Numbered from the stretch's first letter, positions 34,041 through 44,119 are shown. The stretch: 64,000 bases of DNA from CBDHFQ01 sp965262565 (GCA_965262565.1 CBDHFQ010000036.1:62001-126000); one strand, 5' to 3'. Notes: generated by a model from the sequence alone, not told the origin. Numbers and translations: made by a program.

Positions 34041-37000
34041 CTACTGGACTTTCAACAATCGCTTACTCATCACTTTATTATTCAGTCTTACAGAAATTGA
34101 ATAAACGCCTGGAGGTAAGTCCTGTAGCATCAATTCTTGGGTGGAAGTGGTTTCCCTTTTGGAAAAGACAAATCGCTTCAATTGGTTTCCTTTAATGTCG
34201 TAAATAAATCCTTCCAAATCTGCTTCAAAATTTCCTTCTAAGGTGAGACTAGTGGCATCAATTGCTGGATTAGGACTCAATGTCATAGAAACAGGCGCCA
34301 AAGAAAAATCGCCTGATTGAGGTTCCGAATCTTCTATCCCAAAGGAATTATGCCTATTAGCAAATACGGAAATAGAAGAATTTAGCTGATCCGGAGGAAG
34401 TACTTCTATGGCGGAGATTTTTGCCTTATTGACAGAAGAATTGAAATTCAAGTCTAATATGCCATCTGCTACTTCCACTTCGAAGCTTGCATAAGTGGCA
34501 AACATCGGCCCAACGTCCTTGAAAATATCAAAATTGTCAATTTGATTTACCCCTTCTACATCCATGCTAAATATGCGTTGGCCTTTACCACCTACTGCTC
34601 CTCCTGTTGCTCCCCAATAGACCTCTGCAAAATGAACCACGACCAGATAAACGCCATTTTCTACCGGAATTTGATAGGAAAATGGAGATAAATCCGTGTC
34701 TGCCACACGCTCTGAGCGATAAATTTCATCAAAAGGTGTTCCTCCTATGTCGCTGATAAAGCCATTAGAAAATGCTTCAGTCCCGGAAGAATAATATCTG
34801 TCGGCCACAAAAAGATAATTTTCGATTTCCAGATCCTTCGTGCCCCCACAATTGATCCTTAAAGAAGTAGTTCCAGCTGTTCCTCCACTTCCAGTATCAT
34901 CTCTTTGTTCTACCACTTCAAATTTTAAGGTAAAGACGTCTCCCGTTTCTCCCCCTCCATAAGATTCTGAATATGGCGTAACACTAAGTACATAAGCACC
35001 TGCCTGAGCAGGCCAATCGAAATAATCTCCTCCGTAATCTCCGGTTAAGGTATATGGGGGAACACTTTCTGTTCTTGTTCTAAATTCCCTCCCTGATAAT
35101 TCGAAATAAACGCTTTGTACGGCTGGATCACTGTTTCCATCTACCTCAGCTCTTAGCGTAAATGAAGATCCAATAGTGGAAAGCGATATGATATCTCCAT
35201 TATTCAACGGCCTAATATCCTGCTCTTTATCTGCATCCACTAAATAAATTCCCTTAATTCTCATTCCATCAGGCACTTGAGCTTCTTCAATTGTAAATTC
35301 GAAAATCTCAGACCAGGGGCCTCTATCCTGATTTAAATTAATCCCTCTTACTCTCCAGGAATAAGTCCCTAGCGGGAGTTCATCCTTCATTTCAAAGCTA
35401 TTGGACCTCGATGAATATATTTTTCCATCTATATTTACTTCATAAGAAGAAATCTGATCTGGAACATCTGCTTCCCAGAATAAAATAGGTTGCTTATCGT
35501 CTATGGCTCCTTTATTTATTGGAGATAGTAACGTAATCTTGGGCAACACTGGATCTGGGGTAGGGATAGGATCAGTGGCACTATTTACCACAGAAAAACG
35601 AATAGTGTATGTGTTGCCAGCTTCCCCCGCCCCAAACTTTTCAGTATAAGGAGTAACACTTAGTTCATACGCACCTTCTTGAGCGGGCCAATCGAAATAA
35701 TCTCCTCCGTAATCTCCTGTCAATGTGTAAGGAGAAACGCTCTCGGTTCTGGTAAAAAATTCCTTTCCTTTTAGTTCGAAATCAATACTTTGAACAGCAG
35801 GAGAACTATTTCCATCTGGTTCAGCTCTTAACGTAAAAGAAGCCAAATCGGATTTAGATATGATATCCCCATCTTGTAAAGGTCTAACATCCTCTTCTCT
35901 ATTTGCATCTACCAGAATTACTTCTTTTATGCTCATCCCAACAGGTGTTTGTATCTCTTCAATGATAAATGTAAAAGTTCTGGACCAGGGACCTACCTCT
36001 CCATCTGTTTTAACTGCCCTAACTCCCCATTGATATTCTCCAGCAGATAAGTTGCTTGTAAGGGTAAAATTAGTAGCTTCCGATTCATATTTTACTCCAT
36101 TAATTCTGATTTCGTAAGAAGAAACCTGATCGGGAACATCCACTTCCCAGGATAATAAAGGTTTACTATTTTCTATAACCGATGTATTTGCTGGAGAAAG
36201 CAACGTTACCTCAGGTAGTACAGGATCAGGGGTAGGATCTGGAGTTGGATCTGGATCAGGGGTAGGGTCCGGGGTAGGTGTAGGATCTGGATCAGAAGAT
36301 CCCAGTTCACTAAATACCATCCAGTTAATGTTGAATTGGGCGCCATTAGCATATATTCTCAACTTCTGCTTTCCTGCTGTCAATGCTACCTCTTTTGAAA
36401 TAACTGTGGTATATGCTTGCCAATCTCCGGTATTTGGCACTGTAATATCTGCCAATACTTTATTTCCTGATGTAAGTTGAAACGCTCCGGCATCAGTAGC
36501 ACTCGCTACTCTCCACTCAATGTCATATAGTCCATCTTTCTCTACTTCAACTGAGTAATCAATCCAATCTCCTATATCGAACCAACCTACATTTTGTGTT
36601 CCTTCAGACGCATTTTCTAGTTGAATTCCACTCATTTCTTCAAAATCCTCTGCTTCTATCTTTCCAGGAATTAAATGGGTGGTTGCAGGTCTTTTAACAA
36701 TGATTCTGATGGGAAATGAAGTGTTAGACAATCCCTCATCATCTGTAGCGGTAGCTGTTAGATCATACACTCCTGCGGCTACATTTGTCCAGGTAATTTC
36801 AAAAGGGGATGCTGTACTGGTTCCAACTTTTTCTCCACCAGCATAAAAGTCTACTTTGGTAATTTTGCCACCACTATTACTGCTTGCTGAAGCTATTATA
36901 GATATATCACTTCCTTCCTGGTATTCTTGTTCATTGGTCGGTTTAGTCAAAGAAACAGTGGGAGGACTTTGAGGTGGATCTACCGGCCCGGGACCTGGAT

Positions 37001-38336
37001 TAGGAGGAGTTCCTGGACTACCACCAGCCCCTTCATATGCACCTATATCCCATGCTCCTGATGGTCTTACATTCCCATCTATATCTTTTCCCTGCTGACC
37101 AATATTTTTTCCTGCATCTATTGCCGGGCTGGTAGAAGATAATCGAAAGTTGGCCGATCCTGGATTAATGGTAGGATTGATCAATAATGGATCTGTGCCA
37201 AAATAGTTTTTAGCCGGATCTGCATTCTTATGCTCTTCTGGTTTGTCTATATTAATAGCTAGATCTCCTGGATTTCCATTATATGTAATATTATTTTCCC
37301 AAACCACATTAGGATTTGAGTATTGTCCCCTACTCGCTCCATCTAAAATCGCTGTGTTATATTCACTGTAATTTTTATTGGCCCACCCAATGTTGTTATA
37401 CCATTGGTTATTTTCACTATTGGAATTACTCAATTCTCCTCGCCAATTCACCCCAGCTGTATTCGACTGCCTTGTCTTTAAATTCCAGAAACAAGTATTG
37501 TTGCGAACCGTCACATTTGCTGATTGAAATAAGTGTACACCTGCCAGTCCATTATCAAAACACACATTATTTTCGATCAACATCCTGTGTGGATAGCGGC
37601 CTGCATTACTTCCAGCTTGAGTATTTTTTGAATCATCAATGATAATTCCATGGCCGTCGGTAATTCTGTCATTCGGATTGGATCGTTGAATCTCATTGGA
37701 ATACACCAAATTTCCTCTGATAATAATCCGGTAAAAAGATCCATCATCAATACTTGTGGTACTTTGAGCCTGCCAAATAGAAATTCCGCTCATTTGATTT
37801 GAGCGGTAAAAGCAATTATCATTGACAATATTATTCTCAATCAGAAGGTACTCTCCTCTATTCATAGAGATGCCAGAACCACCAAAATGATGTGTATGAT
37901 TATTGACTACACGTAAATGGTGTCCTCCACTAGACTGGATGGCAACTCCTGTACTGGAGCTATTTTGGGGTTGATATAGTTCGAATCCGTTGATTTCCAC
38001 ATATTCAGCTTCGTGAAGGAAGATTCCTTGCTCCGCTCCATCAACAGTAATTTTTGCTCCATGCCTGTTTTCAGACATGATAACGATCCAATTATTTACA
38101 GTTCCTTTAAGTGGTATATAAAGTTTGCCAGGATATACCCCATCTCTCACAATCAACGTATCTCCGGGTTGAAGAATCTTTCTATCAATTGCATATTTAA
38201 TGGTTTTAAACGGCTTGTCTTTTGAGCCTTGACCGTTTCCGTTATTATCTTGTCCATTAGTAGCTACATAATATGTAGCACTGTAAGATGAAATAGGAAA
38301 TAGTACGCAGCACAACAGGTAAATGAGTTTGTTCAT
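34041..38336 (-). CDS. Large T9SS-secreted beta-helix/CBM/malectin protein
   Basis: 1431 residues, read N to C: signal peptide (1-20), DUF1565-like start (YYVATNGQDNNGNG), right-handed beta-helix with many NN-x-N turns to about 425, a Pro linker, a bacterial Ig domain (about 455-545), a CBM6-like domain (about 555-680, IPGKIEAEDFEEMSG), a PTPDPTPDP linker, two Ig/fibronectin-like plus ~105-residue module pairs (about 708-918 and 930-1144), a malectin-like domain (about 1159-1318, LRINCGG) and a T9SS type A tail (LSPNPAIDATSLTL). Such proteins bind and often cleave polysaccharides at the cell surface. Its modules recur in the 58.8 kb protein. Convergent with the preceding DUF1501 gene. Confidence 0.9.
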   Translation of the reverse strand: MNKLIYLLCCVLFPISSYSATYYVATNGQDNNGNGQGSKDKPFKTIKYAIDRKILQPGDTLIVRDGVYPGKLYIPLKGTVNNWIVIMSENRHGAKITVDGAEQGIFLHEAEYVEINGFELYQPQNSSSTGVAIQSSGGHHLRVVNNHTHHFGGSGISMNRGEYLLIENNIVNDNCFYRSNQMSGISIWQAQSTTSIDDGSFYRIIIRGNLVYSNEIQRSNPNDRITDGHGIIIDDSKNTQAGSNAGRYPHRMLIENNVCFDNGLAGVHLFQSANVTVRNNTCFWNLKTRQSNTAGVNWRGELSNSNSENNQWYNNIGWANKNYSEYNTAILDGASRGQYSNPNVVWENNITYNGNPGDLAINIDKPEEHKNADPAKNYFGTDPLLINPTINPGSANFRLSSTSPAIDAGKNIGQQGKDIDGNVRPSGAWDIGAYEGAGGSPGTPPNPGPGPVDPPQSPPTVSLTKPTNEQEYQEGSDISIIASASSNSGGKITKVDFYAGGEKVGTSTASPFEITWTNVAAGVYDLTATATDDEGLSNTSFPIRIIVKRPATTHLIPGKIEAEDFEEMSGIQLENASEGTQNVGWFDIGDWIDYSVEVEKDGLYDIEWRVASATDAGAFQLTSGNKVLADITVPNTGDWQAYTTVISKEVALTAGKQKLRIYANGAQFNINWMVFSELGSSDPDPTPTPDPTPDPDPTPDPTPDPVLPEVTLLSPANTSVIENSKPLLSWEVDVPDQVSSYEIRINGVKYESEATNFTLTSNLSAGEYQWGVRAVKTDGEVGPWSRTFTFIIEEIQTPVGMSIKEVILVDANREEDVRPLQDGDIISKSDLASFTLRAEPDGNSSPAVQSIDFELKGKEFFTRTESVSPYTLTGDYGGDYFDWPAQEGAYELSVTPYTEKFGAGEAGNTYTIRFSVVNSATDPIPTPDPVLPKITLLSPINKGAIDDKQPILFWEADVPDQISSYEVNIDGKIYSSRSNSFEMKDELPLGTYSWRVRGINLNQDRGPWSEIFEFTIEEAQVPDGMRIKGIYLVDADKEQDIRPLNNGDIISLSTIGSSFTLRAEVDGNSDPAVQSVYFELSGREFRTRTESVPPYTLTGDYGGDYFDWPAQAGAYVLSVTPYSESYGGGETGDVFTLKFEVVEQRDDTGSGGTAGTTSLRINCGGTKDLEIENYLFVADRYYSSGTEAFSNGFISDIGGTPFDEIYRSERVADTDLSPFSYQIPVENGVYLVVVHFAEVYWGATGGAVGGKGQRIFSMDVEGVNQIDNFDIFKDVGPMFATYASFEVEVADGILDLNFNSSVNKAKISAIEVLPPDQLNSSISVFANRHNSFGIEDSEPQSGDFSLAPVSMTLSPNPAIDATSLTLEGNFEADLEGFIYDIKGNQLKRFVFSKRETTSTQELMLQDLPPGVYSISVRLNNKVMSKRLLKVQ

Positions 38337-38510
38337 ATGTCGCTAATTAAGTACAACATGATTTCACTGAATACCTAATCGCAAAAGTCATACCTAAACT
38401 GTTAAAATTTATGCGTAAGATGAAGTTCACTTATGTATGAACTGTACCAGTTTGGATGTTTCAATGTTGGAATAATTGCGAATTAGATTAGAAACTAAAT
38501 AATATTTATT

Positions 38511-38918
38511 ATGAATACTACCCACATAGAACATATTGGAATTGCTGTAAAGGACCTTCAAAAAAGCATTCAATATTATGAAAATGTATTAGGTTTAAAC
38601 TGTTATGCAATTGAAGAAATATCGGATCAACAGGTAAAAACGGCCTTTTTTAAAGTGGGAGACACGAAAATTGAATTATTAGAAAGCACCTCTGAGGATG
38701 GGCCGATCGCAAAATTTATTCAGAAGCGAGGGGAAGGATTACACCACATAGCTTTTCACGTGGGCAATCTGGAACATGCTTTAAATGAGGTGGAAGAAAA
38801 AGGTATTCAGCTGATAGACAGGCATCCACGAAAAGGGGCTGAAGGCTTGGATATCGCTTTTTTACATCCAAAGTCTACATTTGGGGTACTTACCGAATTT
38901 TGTCAAAAGCCAGACTAG
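38511..38918 (+). CDS. mce: Methylmalonyl-CoA epimerase
   Basis: 135 residues, the usual length for this vicinal-oxygen-chelate enzyme. It interconverts (S)- and (R)-methylmalonyl-CoA on the propionyl-CoA/succinyl-CoA route. Visible features are HIEHIGIAVKDLQKSIQYYE (first metal His), GDTKIELLE, GEGLHHIAFHVGNLEHAL (second His pair) and DIAFLHPKSTFGVLTEF with the C-terminal Glu. The order matches characterised epimerases closely, so the assignment is strong. The gene stands alone and is divergent from the large beta-helix gene; the mutase and carboxylase genes are not in the window. Confidence 0.92.
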   Translation: MNTTHIEHIGIAVKDLQKSIQYYENVLGLNCYAIEEISDQQVKTAFFKVGDTKIELLESTSEDGPIAKFIQKRGEGLHHIAFHVGNLEHALNEVEEKGIQLIDRHPRKGAEGLDIAFLHPKSTFGVLTEFCQKPD

Positions 38919-39045
38919 AAAAAGTTTAAACATTAACATATACTTAAGTAACCTATAGCACCTAACATCGTAGTTAAGCTTGTTAAAAAAAAGCGAAAGT
39001 TAAATTTTTTTTCGAAACCTGAACATTTTAACAATCTATTTTACT

Positions 39046-39573
39046 ATGAAAAAGTCGCTATTATTTCTTGTGTTTGCAATGCTAATCAGTTTTACTGTAT
39101 TGGGACAAAAATTCCCAAATGTAGACAAAAGCCCTCATGATATAGCTTTATTTAGAGCAGAAGATGAGTCTTTGATTAAAGTAGTTTATGGCCGTCCAAT
39201 GAAAAATGATCGTGACATCTTCGGAGCCTTAGTTCCCTATGGAAAAGTATGGAGAACAGGTGCTAACGAAGCTACAGAAGTAACTTTCTACAAAGATGCT
39301 ACTATTAATGGTACATCAGTTCCAGCTGGTACTTACAGTTTATTTACTGTACCTAATGAAGGAAAATGGGAAGTTATTTTCAATTCCGATCTAAATCAAT
39401 GGGGAGCTTATAATCACGATGCTTCTAAGGATGTAGCTAAGGTTGAAGTAGACACACAAAAAACTTCAGCTACTGTTGAGGCGTTTGCTATTACTTTCAA
39501 TGAAGCTGAAGGTGGAGCAGACATGATTTTAGCTTGGGATGATACCATGGTTGCAGTCCCTGTAAAAATGTAA
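39046..39573 (+). CDS. Exported DUF2911 protein
   Basis: 175 residues with a signal peptide (LLFLVFAMLISFTVLGQ). The DUF2911 core is clear: VVYGRPMKNDRDIFGALVPY, VWRTGANEATEVTFYKD, VPAGTYSLFTVPNEG and VIFNSDLNQWGAYNHD. It is a small beta-sandwich found in many Bacteroidota periplasms, with no known biochemical function. A strong hairpin terminator follows its stop. It is preceded by its own 127-base gap after the mce gene. Confidence 0.88.
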   Translation: MKKSLLFLVFAMLISFTVLGQKFPNVDKSPHDIALFRAEDESLIKVVYGRPMKNDRDIFGALVPYGKVWRTGANEATEVTFYKDATINGTSVPAGTYSLFTVPNEGKWEVIFNSDLNQWGAYNHDASKDVAKVEVDTQKTSATVEAFAITFNEAEGGADMILAWDDTMVAVPVKM

Positions 39574-39601
39574 TAATACACTTTTGTAAACATTACACAT
39601 G

Positions 39602-39645
39602 ACATTAGCTCACTTATTAAGTTAAGTGAGCTAATGTGTTTTTAA
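39602..39645. terminator. Bidirectional terminator
   Basis: A perfect 15-bp stem, ACATTAGCTCACTTA (39602-39616) and TAAGTGAGCTAATGT (39623-39637), has a 6-base loop and then GTTTTTA. It lies between convergent genes (DUF2911 stop at 39573, lactonase-like stop at 39642), so it may end both transcripts. On the minus strand its T-run is weaker. Confidence 0.9.
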
Positions 39646-40811
39646 TCCTCAAGCAATTTCACGCAAACAGGTTTAGGTACCCTTAACTCAAATCCTGTGG
39701 CTGTTAATGCTCCGGTTTTCTGATGAATGGAATAACTTGTAATGAGATTGGTATCTCTATTGGCGACTAATATAAATTTCCCTTCCTTATCCAGGGTAAA
39801 ATTCCTCGGCCAGGCAATTCCTTCTTTCATATATCCAGTAGCAGTGAGAATTCCACTTTTTTGATCTATGCTGAAAGTGGCAATACTATTGAAATCTCCT
39901 CGATTTGAAGCGTACAGAAATTTTCCATCAGGATGGATATGGATATCCGCACTTTTATTATATCCCTTAAAATCATCAGGAACGGTTGATAAAGTCTGTA
40001 CCAATGCGAAAGAATCTTGATCTTCATATCTTCTAAAAGCACTTACAGTACCGTTGAGCTCGTTTAGGACATATACCATAGGTAATTCTGGATGGTAATC
40101 TACATGCCTTGGACCAGAACCTGGAGGCACCTCTAGTTGTGGATGAAGTAAAGGTTCCAAGGTTTGAGTGTTCTTATTTATACGATACAAGAATACTTTG
40201 TCAGCTCCAAGGTCAGAAGCAAAGACAATATCCCCGGGACCTTGCTGAATATAATGGGCATGGGGGCCCTCTTGTCTTTCTTTATCTGGTCCCGTTCCCT
40301 CGTGTTGTTTTACATCAATTATTTGTCCTATACCTTTTTCTTCTGTCAGTGGATACAGGGAAACAGATCCACTGACGTAATTAGCTACCAAAACCCAGTC
40401 CCCATTTGAAGAAATACTAACATAACATGGGCCATTCCCACCAGATAATTGACGATTTAAGAAAGTAAGATTTCCCGATCTTTCATCAATTGTAAATGAA
40501 CTTACTCCGCCCTCATTTTCTCCTTGGATTCCGTGGACAGCATAGAGAGTGTTGCTATTTGGATGCAAAAACAAATAATTGGGATTTAAGATATCGGCAT
40601 ATTTTCTAATCATTTCGAAAGAGCCATCCTCCGAAGAAAATGTTGCAGTATAAATCCCTTCATTTACATCTCCTGTATTTGTTCCAATAAATAAATATGA
40701 GGTATTTTGGCCCATAAGCTGACCTATAAATAAATAGATCCCCAAGAAAATCCTGCCACATCTCAATGAGCTTTTTTCAAATAATTTGTAAAATATAGAA
40801 ATATAATTCAT
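39642..40811 (-). CDS. Lactonase-family seven-bladed beta-propeller
   Basis: 389 residues. An N-terminal hydrophobic stretch (IFLGIYLFIGQLMG) is likely a signal peptide, perhaps from an internal start near residue 33; the exact ATG is uncertain. The rest is the repeated propeller of the 6-phosphogluconolactonase (YbhE-type) family: FIGTNTGDVNEGIYT, PNYLFLHPNSNTLYAVHG, GPCYVSISSNGDWVLVANY, GPRHVDYHPELPMVYVLNEL, HPDGKFLYASNRGDFNSIAT and WPRNFTLDKEGKFILVANRD. Family members hydrolyse lactones; an exported copy suggests an extracytoplasmic lactone or a binding role. Convergent with DUF2911. Confidence 0.88.
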   Translation of the reverse strand: MNYISIFYKLFEKSSLRCGRIFLGIYLFIGQLMGQNTSYLFIGTNTGDVNEGIYTATFSSEDGSFEMIRKYADILNPNYLFLHPNSNTLYAVHGIQGENEGGVSSFTIDERSGNLTFLNRQLSGGNGPCYVSISSNGDWVLVANYVSGSVSLYPLTEEKGIGQIIDVKQHEGTGPDKERQEGPHAHYIQQGPGDIVFASDLGADKVFLYRINKNTQTLEPLLHPQLEVPPGSGPRHVDYHPELPMVYVLNELNGTVSAFRRYEDQDSFALVQTLSTVPDDFKGYNKSADIHIHPDGKFLYASNRGDFNSIATFSIDQKSGILTATGYMKEGIAWPRNFTLDKEGKFILVANRDTNLITSYSIHQKTGALTATGFELRVPKPVCVKLLED

Positions 40812-40969
40812 ATCTTAATATAGTTTGGTTGGTTAAATCGTATTATTCAGTTTTAGATAATTCATACCACTATCAATTTGCAAATTTGATAGAGATATGT
40901 AATGGGTATTCGATTTTTTGCATTTTATCATTAGAAAGAATAGGTAATTTTACCATAGATAATAAACTC

Positions 40970-41536
40970 ATGCGTTTAGGAATTTCTCTTTGCCTTCTCT
41001 TAAGCTCATTAACTTACTTTGTATCTATTCAGTTAGATCGCCAGCAAGTGTTAGGCTACCAAGGTGTAGTACCAGTAGAAATCAGACTTACTCATAATTC
41101 TTCCAATTCTCCTATCGTAAAGTTGGATATTTGGCAAGTTAGGGTCAAATTGAAATCCAATAACTCTTGGCTAAATATAGATACTAAATCCGGTGTTTAT
41201 CAAATAGCTTCTGAATATGGAACACCTTCTTATGTGATAGCAGAAGACATGGTTCCCAAGGACAAGATCAGCCAAATTCATATTATTTTAGGTCCCCATA
41301 ACGGTCTGCTAGCTCATGGAATGAGAAAAGACATTAGAACCAACAGGTTGGGAACTCAAAGTATTAAAATTCCGATGGATGTCAACCTTTCAGATTCTTC
41401 CTCTAATAACATTGAATTAGTATTTGATGTGGAAGCATCTATACGTAATAATATTCAAGGGCAAAGGATCTTAAAACCCACAATAAAATGGATGCCTAAT
41501 CAAGAATCGTTAGTAACTGAAAGAACGATATTATAG
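40970..41536 (+). CDS. Exported DUF4382-like protein
   Basis: 188 residues from the ATG at 40970; the frame extends to 40829, but the first 47 residues lack signal-peptide logic and the ATG precedes a clean leader (MRLGISLCLLLSSLTYFV). There is no Cys-lipobox. The mature part fits a DUF4382-type beta-domain by eye: VKLDIWQVRVKLKSNNSWLN, then KISQIHIILGPHNGLLAHG and ILKPTIKWMP, which correspond to the family's W-x-x-L, R-I-x-LG and LKP-x-I landmarks. Function unknown. It is convergent with the NHL propeller gene and divergent from the lactonase gene. Confidence 0.65.
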   Translation: MRLGISLCLLLSSLTYFVSIQLDRQQVLGYQGVVPVEIRLTHNSSNSPIVKLDIWQVRVKLKSNNSWLNIDTKSGVYQIASEYGTPSYVIAEDMVPKDKISQIHIILGPHNGLLAHGMRKDIRTNRLGTQSIKIPMDVNLSDSSSNNIELVFDVEASIRNNIQGQRILKPTIKWMPNQESLVTERTIL

Positions 41537-41550
41537 ACAAAATTTCTCTA

Positions 41551-42603
41551 CTATACTCTCTCTAGCTTAATAGGATAACTTCTATCAGCATTCCATTGAC
41601 AAACATAGATATTTTCATCTTCGTCTATACATACATCATGACAATGTTTAAATATAGGGGTATCCTGAATCATTAATCCAAGTTTTCCATTTTCATAGGT
41701 CGGTTCTGTTCCTCCCGGATTAGAAACGACCTCATTTTTTCCATTTAGAATCGTAACAAATCCTGAGTCAGGAGTTTTATTTAGGTATCTCAATCTTGAA
41801 AAACATACCCCTGAATAAAGCATGGATTCCTTGATAACGGGTCTACATACATATGCCCCAGGTAAAAAAATGGTGGCTAAATATTCCCCTTCTAGCGTAA
41901 ATCTTTTGAAGCAATTTTGACTTCTGGATGTTACTAATAAAGTGGGATTTGTGGGGTTTCTATCATCTATGCATATCCCGTGAGCAGTGTCTAATTGGTG
42001 ATCTTCTGCTCCTTTCCCTCCAAATTTTCTGATAAATTCTCCTTCAGGTGAATATTGTAGTACCCACTGGGATCCATAACCATCTGTAATATATATATCC
42101 CCGTTGGGGCCTACCGCAGACTCAGTTGGTTTAAATGGATCTCCTTCTTTATACGCCCCTACTTTGGAAGGGTGTGATATTGTCATCAATTCTTTTCCGT
42201 CCAACGTAGTCTTTACCACTTTCCCCAGTTCGGTATCACAAATAAATAAAAACTCTTCATCTCCGGCTTCCCACAAGCTTAATCCATGCCCACCCGGAAA
42301 GCTGGTTCCCCACGAGTCCAGTAATTTTCCAGATTTATCATAGATAATAATATTATTCTTCGTTTCATTAGTAACCATAATAAGCCTTCCCCTTTTATCC
42401 ATCACCATTTCATGGCAGTCCTTCACAGGGGTTTGGGAAGGATTCAAATTGCCCCAATCTTTGTGTACCCTATAAGAATAATCATTATGTCCTATAATGG
42501 TATCTGTAGGCGTAGAACTGGCTCTCAGAATATGAAAAGATCCTCCTGATAAGATGCCAGCAGCAGCAGCTGATGAGGTGCGAAAAAAGTCTTTGCGAGT
42601 CAT
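41551..42603 (-). CDS. Tat-exported NHL-repeat beta-propeller
   Basis: 350 residues. A twin-arginine-like leader (MTRKDFFRTSSAAAAGI) with a single basic pair, RK, is followed by a beta-propeller of NHL repeats: MDKRGRLIMVTNETKNNIII, WEAGDEEFLFICDTELGKVV, AVGPNGDIYITDGYGSQWV and TAHGICIDDRNPTNPTLLVT. The six-bladed plan resembles peptidylglycine monooxygenase-like lyase domains and NHL sensors, with no conserved catalytic set I can mark. It stands last in a leftward run with the DUF1501 and PSCyt genes, 34 bases downstream of DUF1501, so it is probably co-expressed. Confidence 0.82.
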   Translation of the reverse strand: MTRKDFFRTSSAAAAGILSGGSFHILRASSTPTDTIIGHNDYSYRVHKDWGNLNPSQTPVKDCHEMVMDKRGRLIMVTNETKNNIIIYDKSGKLLDSWGTSFPGGHGLSLWEAGDEEFLFICDTELGKVVKTTLDGKELMTISHPSKVGAYKEGDPFKPTESAVGPNGDIYITDGYGSQWVLQYSPEGEFIRKFGGKGAEDHQLDTAHGICIDDRNPTNPTLLVTSRSQNCFKRFTLEGEYLATIFLPGAYVCRPVIKESMLYSGVCFSRLRYLNKTPDSGFVTILNGKNEVVSNPGGTEPTYENGKLGLMIQDTPIFKHCHDVCIDEDENIYVCQWNADRSYPIKLERV

Positions 42604-42637
42604 AAAGTATAAAATAGTAGAATTCCGTTTAACAATG

Positions 42638-44110
42638 TTAAGCTAAAATATCGTGTACGACTTCTCCATGCACATCCGTTAATCGGTATCTTCTTCCCTG
42701 GTGTTTAAAGGTAAGTCGTTCGTGATCAATTCCTAATAAATGTAATAGAGTCGCTTGAAAATTGTGAACATGAACAGGATTTTCAATGATATTATACCCG
42801 TATTCATCCGTTTTACCGTAATTAATCCCCGGTTTTATACCTCCTCCAGCCATCCATATGCTAAAACACTTTGGATGGTGATCCCTTCCATAGTATTCTT
42901 TGGTCAACTTTCCTTGCGAGTAATTAGTCCTGCCAAATTCTCCTCCCCAAATGACCAGGGTATCCTCTAGCATTCCCCTTTGTTTGAGATCCAGTACCAA
43001 TGCAGCAGATGCCTGATCTACCGTATTAGCCATGAGGCTAATTTCATTGGGAAGATTTCCATGCTGATCCCACCCCTGATGGTATAATTGAATAAATTTC
43101 ACCTCTTTTTCAGCAAGTCTTCTGGCCAACAAACAATTGGCAGCAAATGTACCAGGCTTTTTTGCATTGGGGCCATAAAGATCAAAAATATAATCTGGTT
43201 CATCTGAAATATCCGTTACATCAGGCACCGAAGTTTGCATACGATAAGCCATTTCGTATTGAGCAATTCTTGCCTCTATTTCAGGGTCCTTTGTTTGATA
43301 CAATTGCTCCCTTTGCATTTTCTCCAAATAATCCAGTTGTCTTCTCCTACTCATTTTGCTCATTCCCGAAGGATTATTGAGATATAATACAGGATCTTTT
43401 CCAGACCTAAACTGAACTCCCTGATGATGTGAGGGAAGAAAACCATTCCCCCAAAGTCTGGCATATAATGGCTGTCCCCCATCTTTGCCTCTTGATAAAA
43501 GCACACAAAAAGAAGGTAAGTTTTCGTTTTCACTTCCTAACCCATAGTGAATCCATGAACCTATACTGGGTCTACCTGCTTGTTGTGAACCCGTTTGAAA
43601 AAAAGTGATAGCTGGATCATGATTTATAGCCTCGGTGTGCATAGACCGAATCAAACATATATCGTCTGCTATTTGGCTGGTATAAGGTAATAAATCGCTC
43701 ATCCAGGTGCCACTTTCTCCCCTTTGAGAAAAATTAAAATGAGAACCTGCCAGGGGAAACGATTTTTGCTCTGAGGTCATTCCCGTAAGTCGTTGCCCTT
43801 TTCTTATTGATTCTGGCAGTTCTTGTCCTTGTTTTTCTCTCAATAGAGGTTTATAATCAAATAATTCCAATTGGGAAGGACCACCGCTTTGAAAGAGATA
43901 AATGACCCGTTTTGCTTTTGGAGCAAAATGTGGGTGTCCAAGAATCCCGCCTGAGCCTGGCCCGGGTCCGTTCAACACATTTGAAACATGGGAATTAGCT
44001 GAGAGAGGATTTAGCAGGCTCCCTAGAGCGATAGCTCCCATACCCATAGTCGTCTTAGTGAGAAACTCTCTACGAGTAGAAAGTAATTTATATTGATGAC
44101 AATCAGACAT
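42638..44110 (-). CDS. DUF1501 protein, Tat-exported, module 2
   Basis: 490 residues. Leader STRREFLTKTTMGMGAIALG is a twin-arginine signal. The DUF1501 landmarks parallel those of the copy at 32.5 kb: FQSGGPSQLELFDYKPLL, INHDPAITFFQTGSQQAG, FIQLYHQGWDQHGNLP, LVIWGGEFGRTNYSQGK and GRDHHPKCFSIWMAGGG. It belongs to the alkaline-phosphatase clan and probably acts with its PSCyt neighbour. The gene is 9 bases downstream of that gene's stop. The two DUF1501 proteins are clearly paralogous but well diverged. Confidence 0.9.
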   Translation of the reverse strand: MSDCHQYKLLSTRREFLTKTTMGMGAIALGSLLNPLSANSHVSNVLNGPGPGSGGILGHPHFAPKAKRVIYLFQSGGPSQLELFDYKPLLREKQGQELPESIRKGQRLTGMTSEQKSFPLAGSHFNFSQRGESGTWMSDLLPYTSQIADDICLIRSMHTEAINHDPAITFFQTGSQQAGRPSIGSWIHYGLGSENENLPSFCVLLSRGKDGGQPLYARLWGNGFLPSHHQGVQFRSGKDPVLYLNNPSGMSKMSRRRQLDYLEKMQREQLYQTKDPEIEARIAQYEMAYRMQTSVPDVTDISDEPDYIFDLYGPNAKKPGTFAANCLLARRLAEKEVKFIQLYHQGWDQHGNLPNEISLMANTVDQASAALVLDLKQRGMLEDTLVIWGGEFGRTNYSQGKLTKEYYGRDHHPKCFSIWMAGGGIKPGINYGKTDEYGYNIIENPVHVHNFQATLLHLLGIDHERLTFKHQGRRYRLTDVHGEVVHDILA

Positions 44111-44119
44111 GTTTAATTT

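Noticed and set aside
36210..36300. Tandem short repeats that look like a satellite
   Set aside because: They encode the Pro/Thr/Asp linker between protein domains; this is a normal linker in large secreted proteins.
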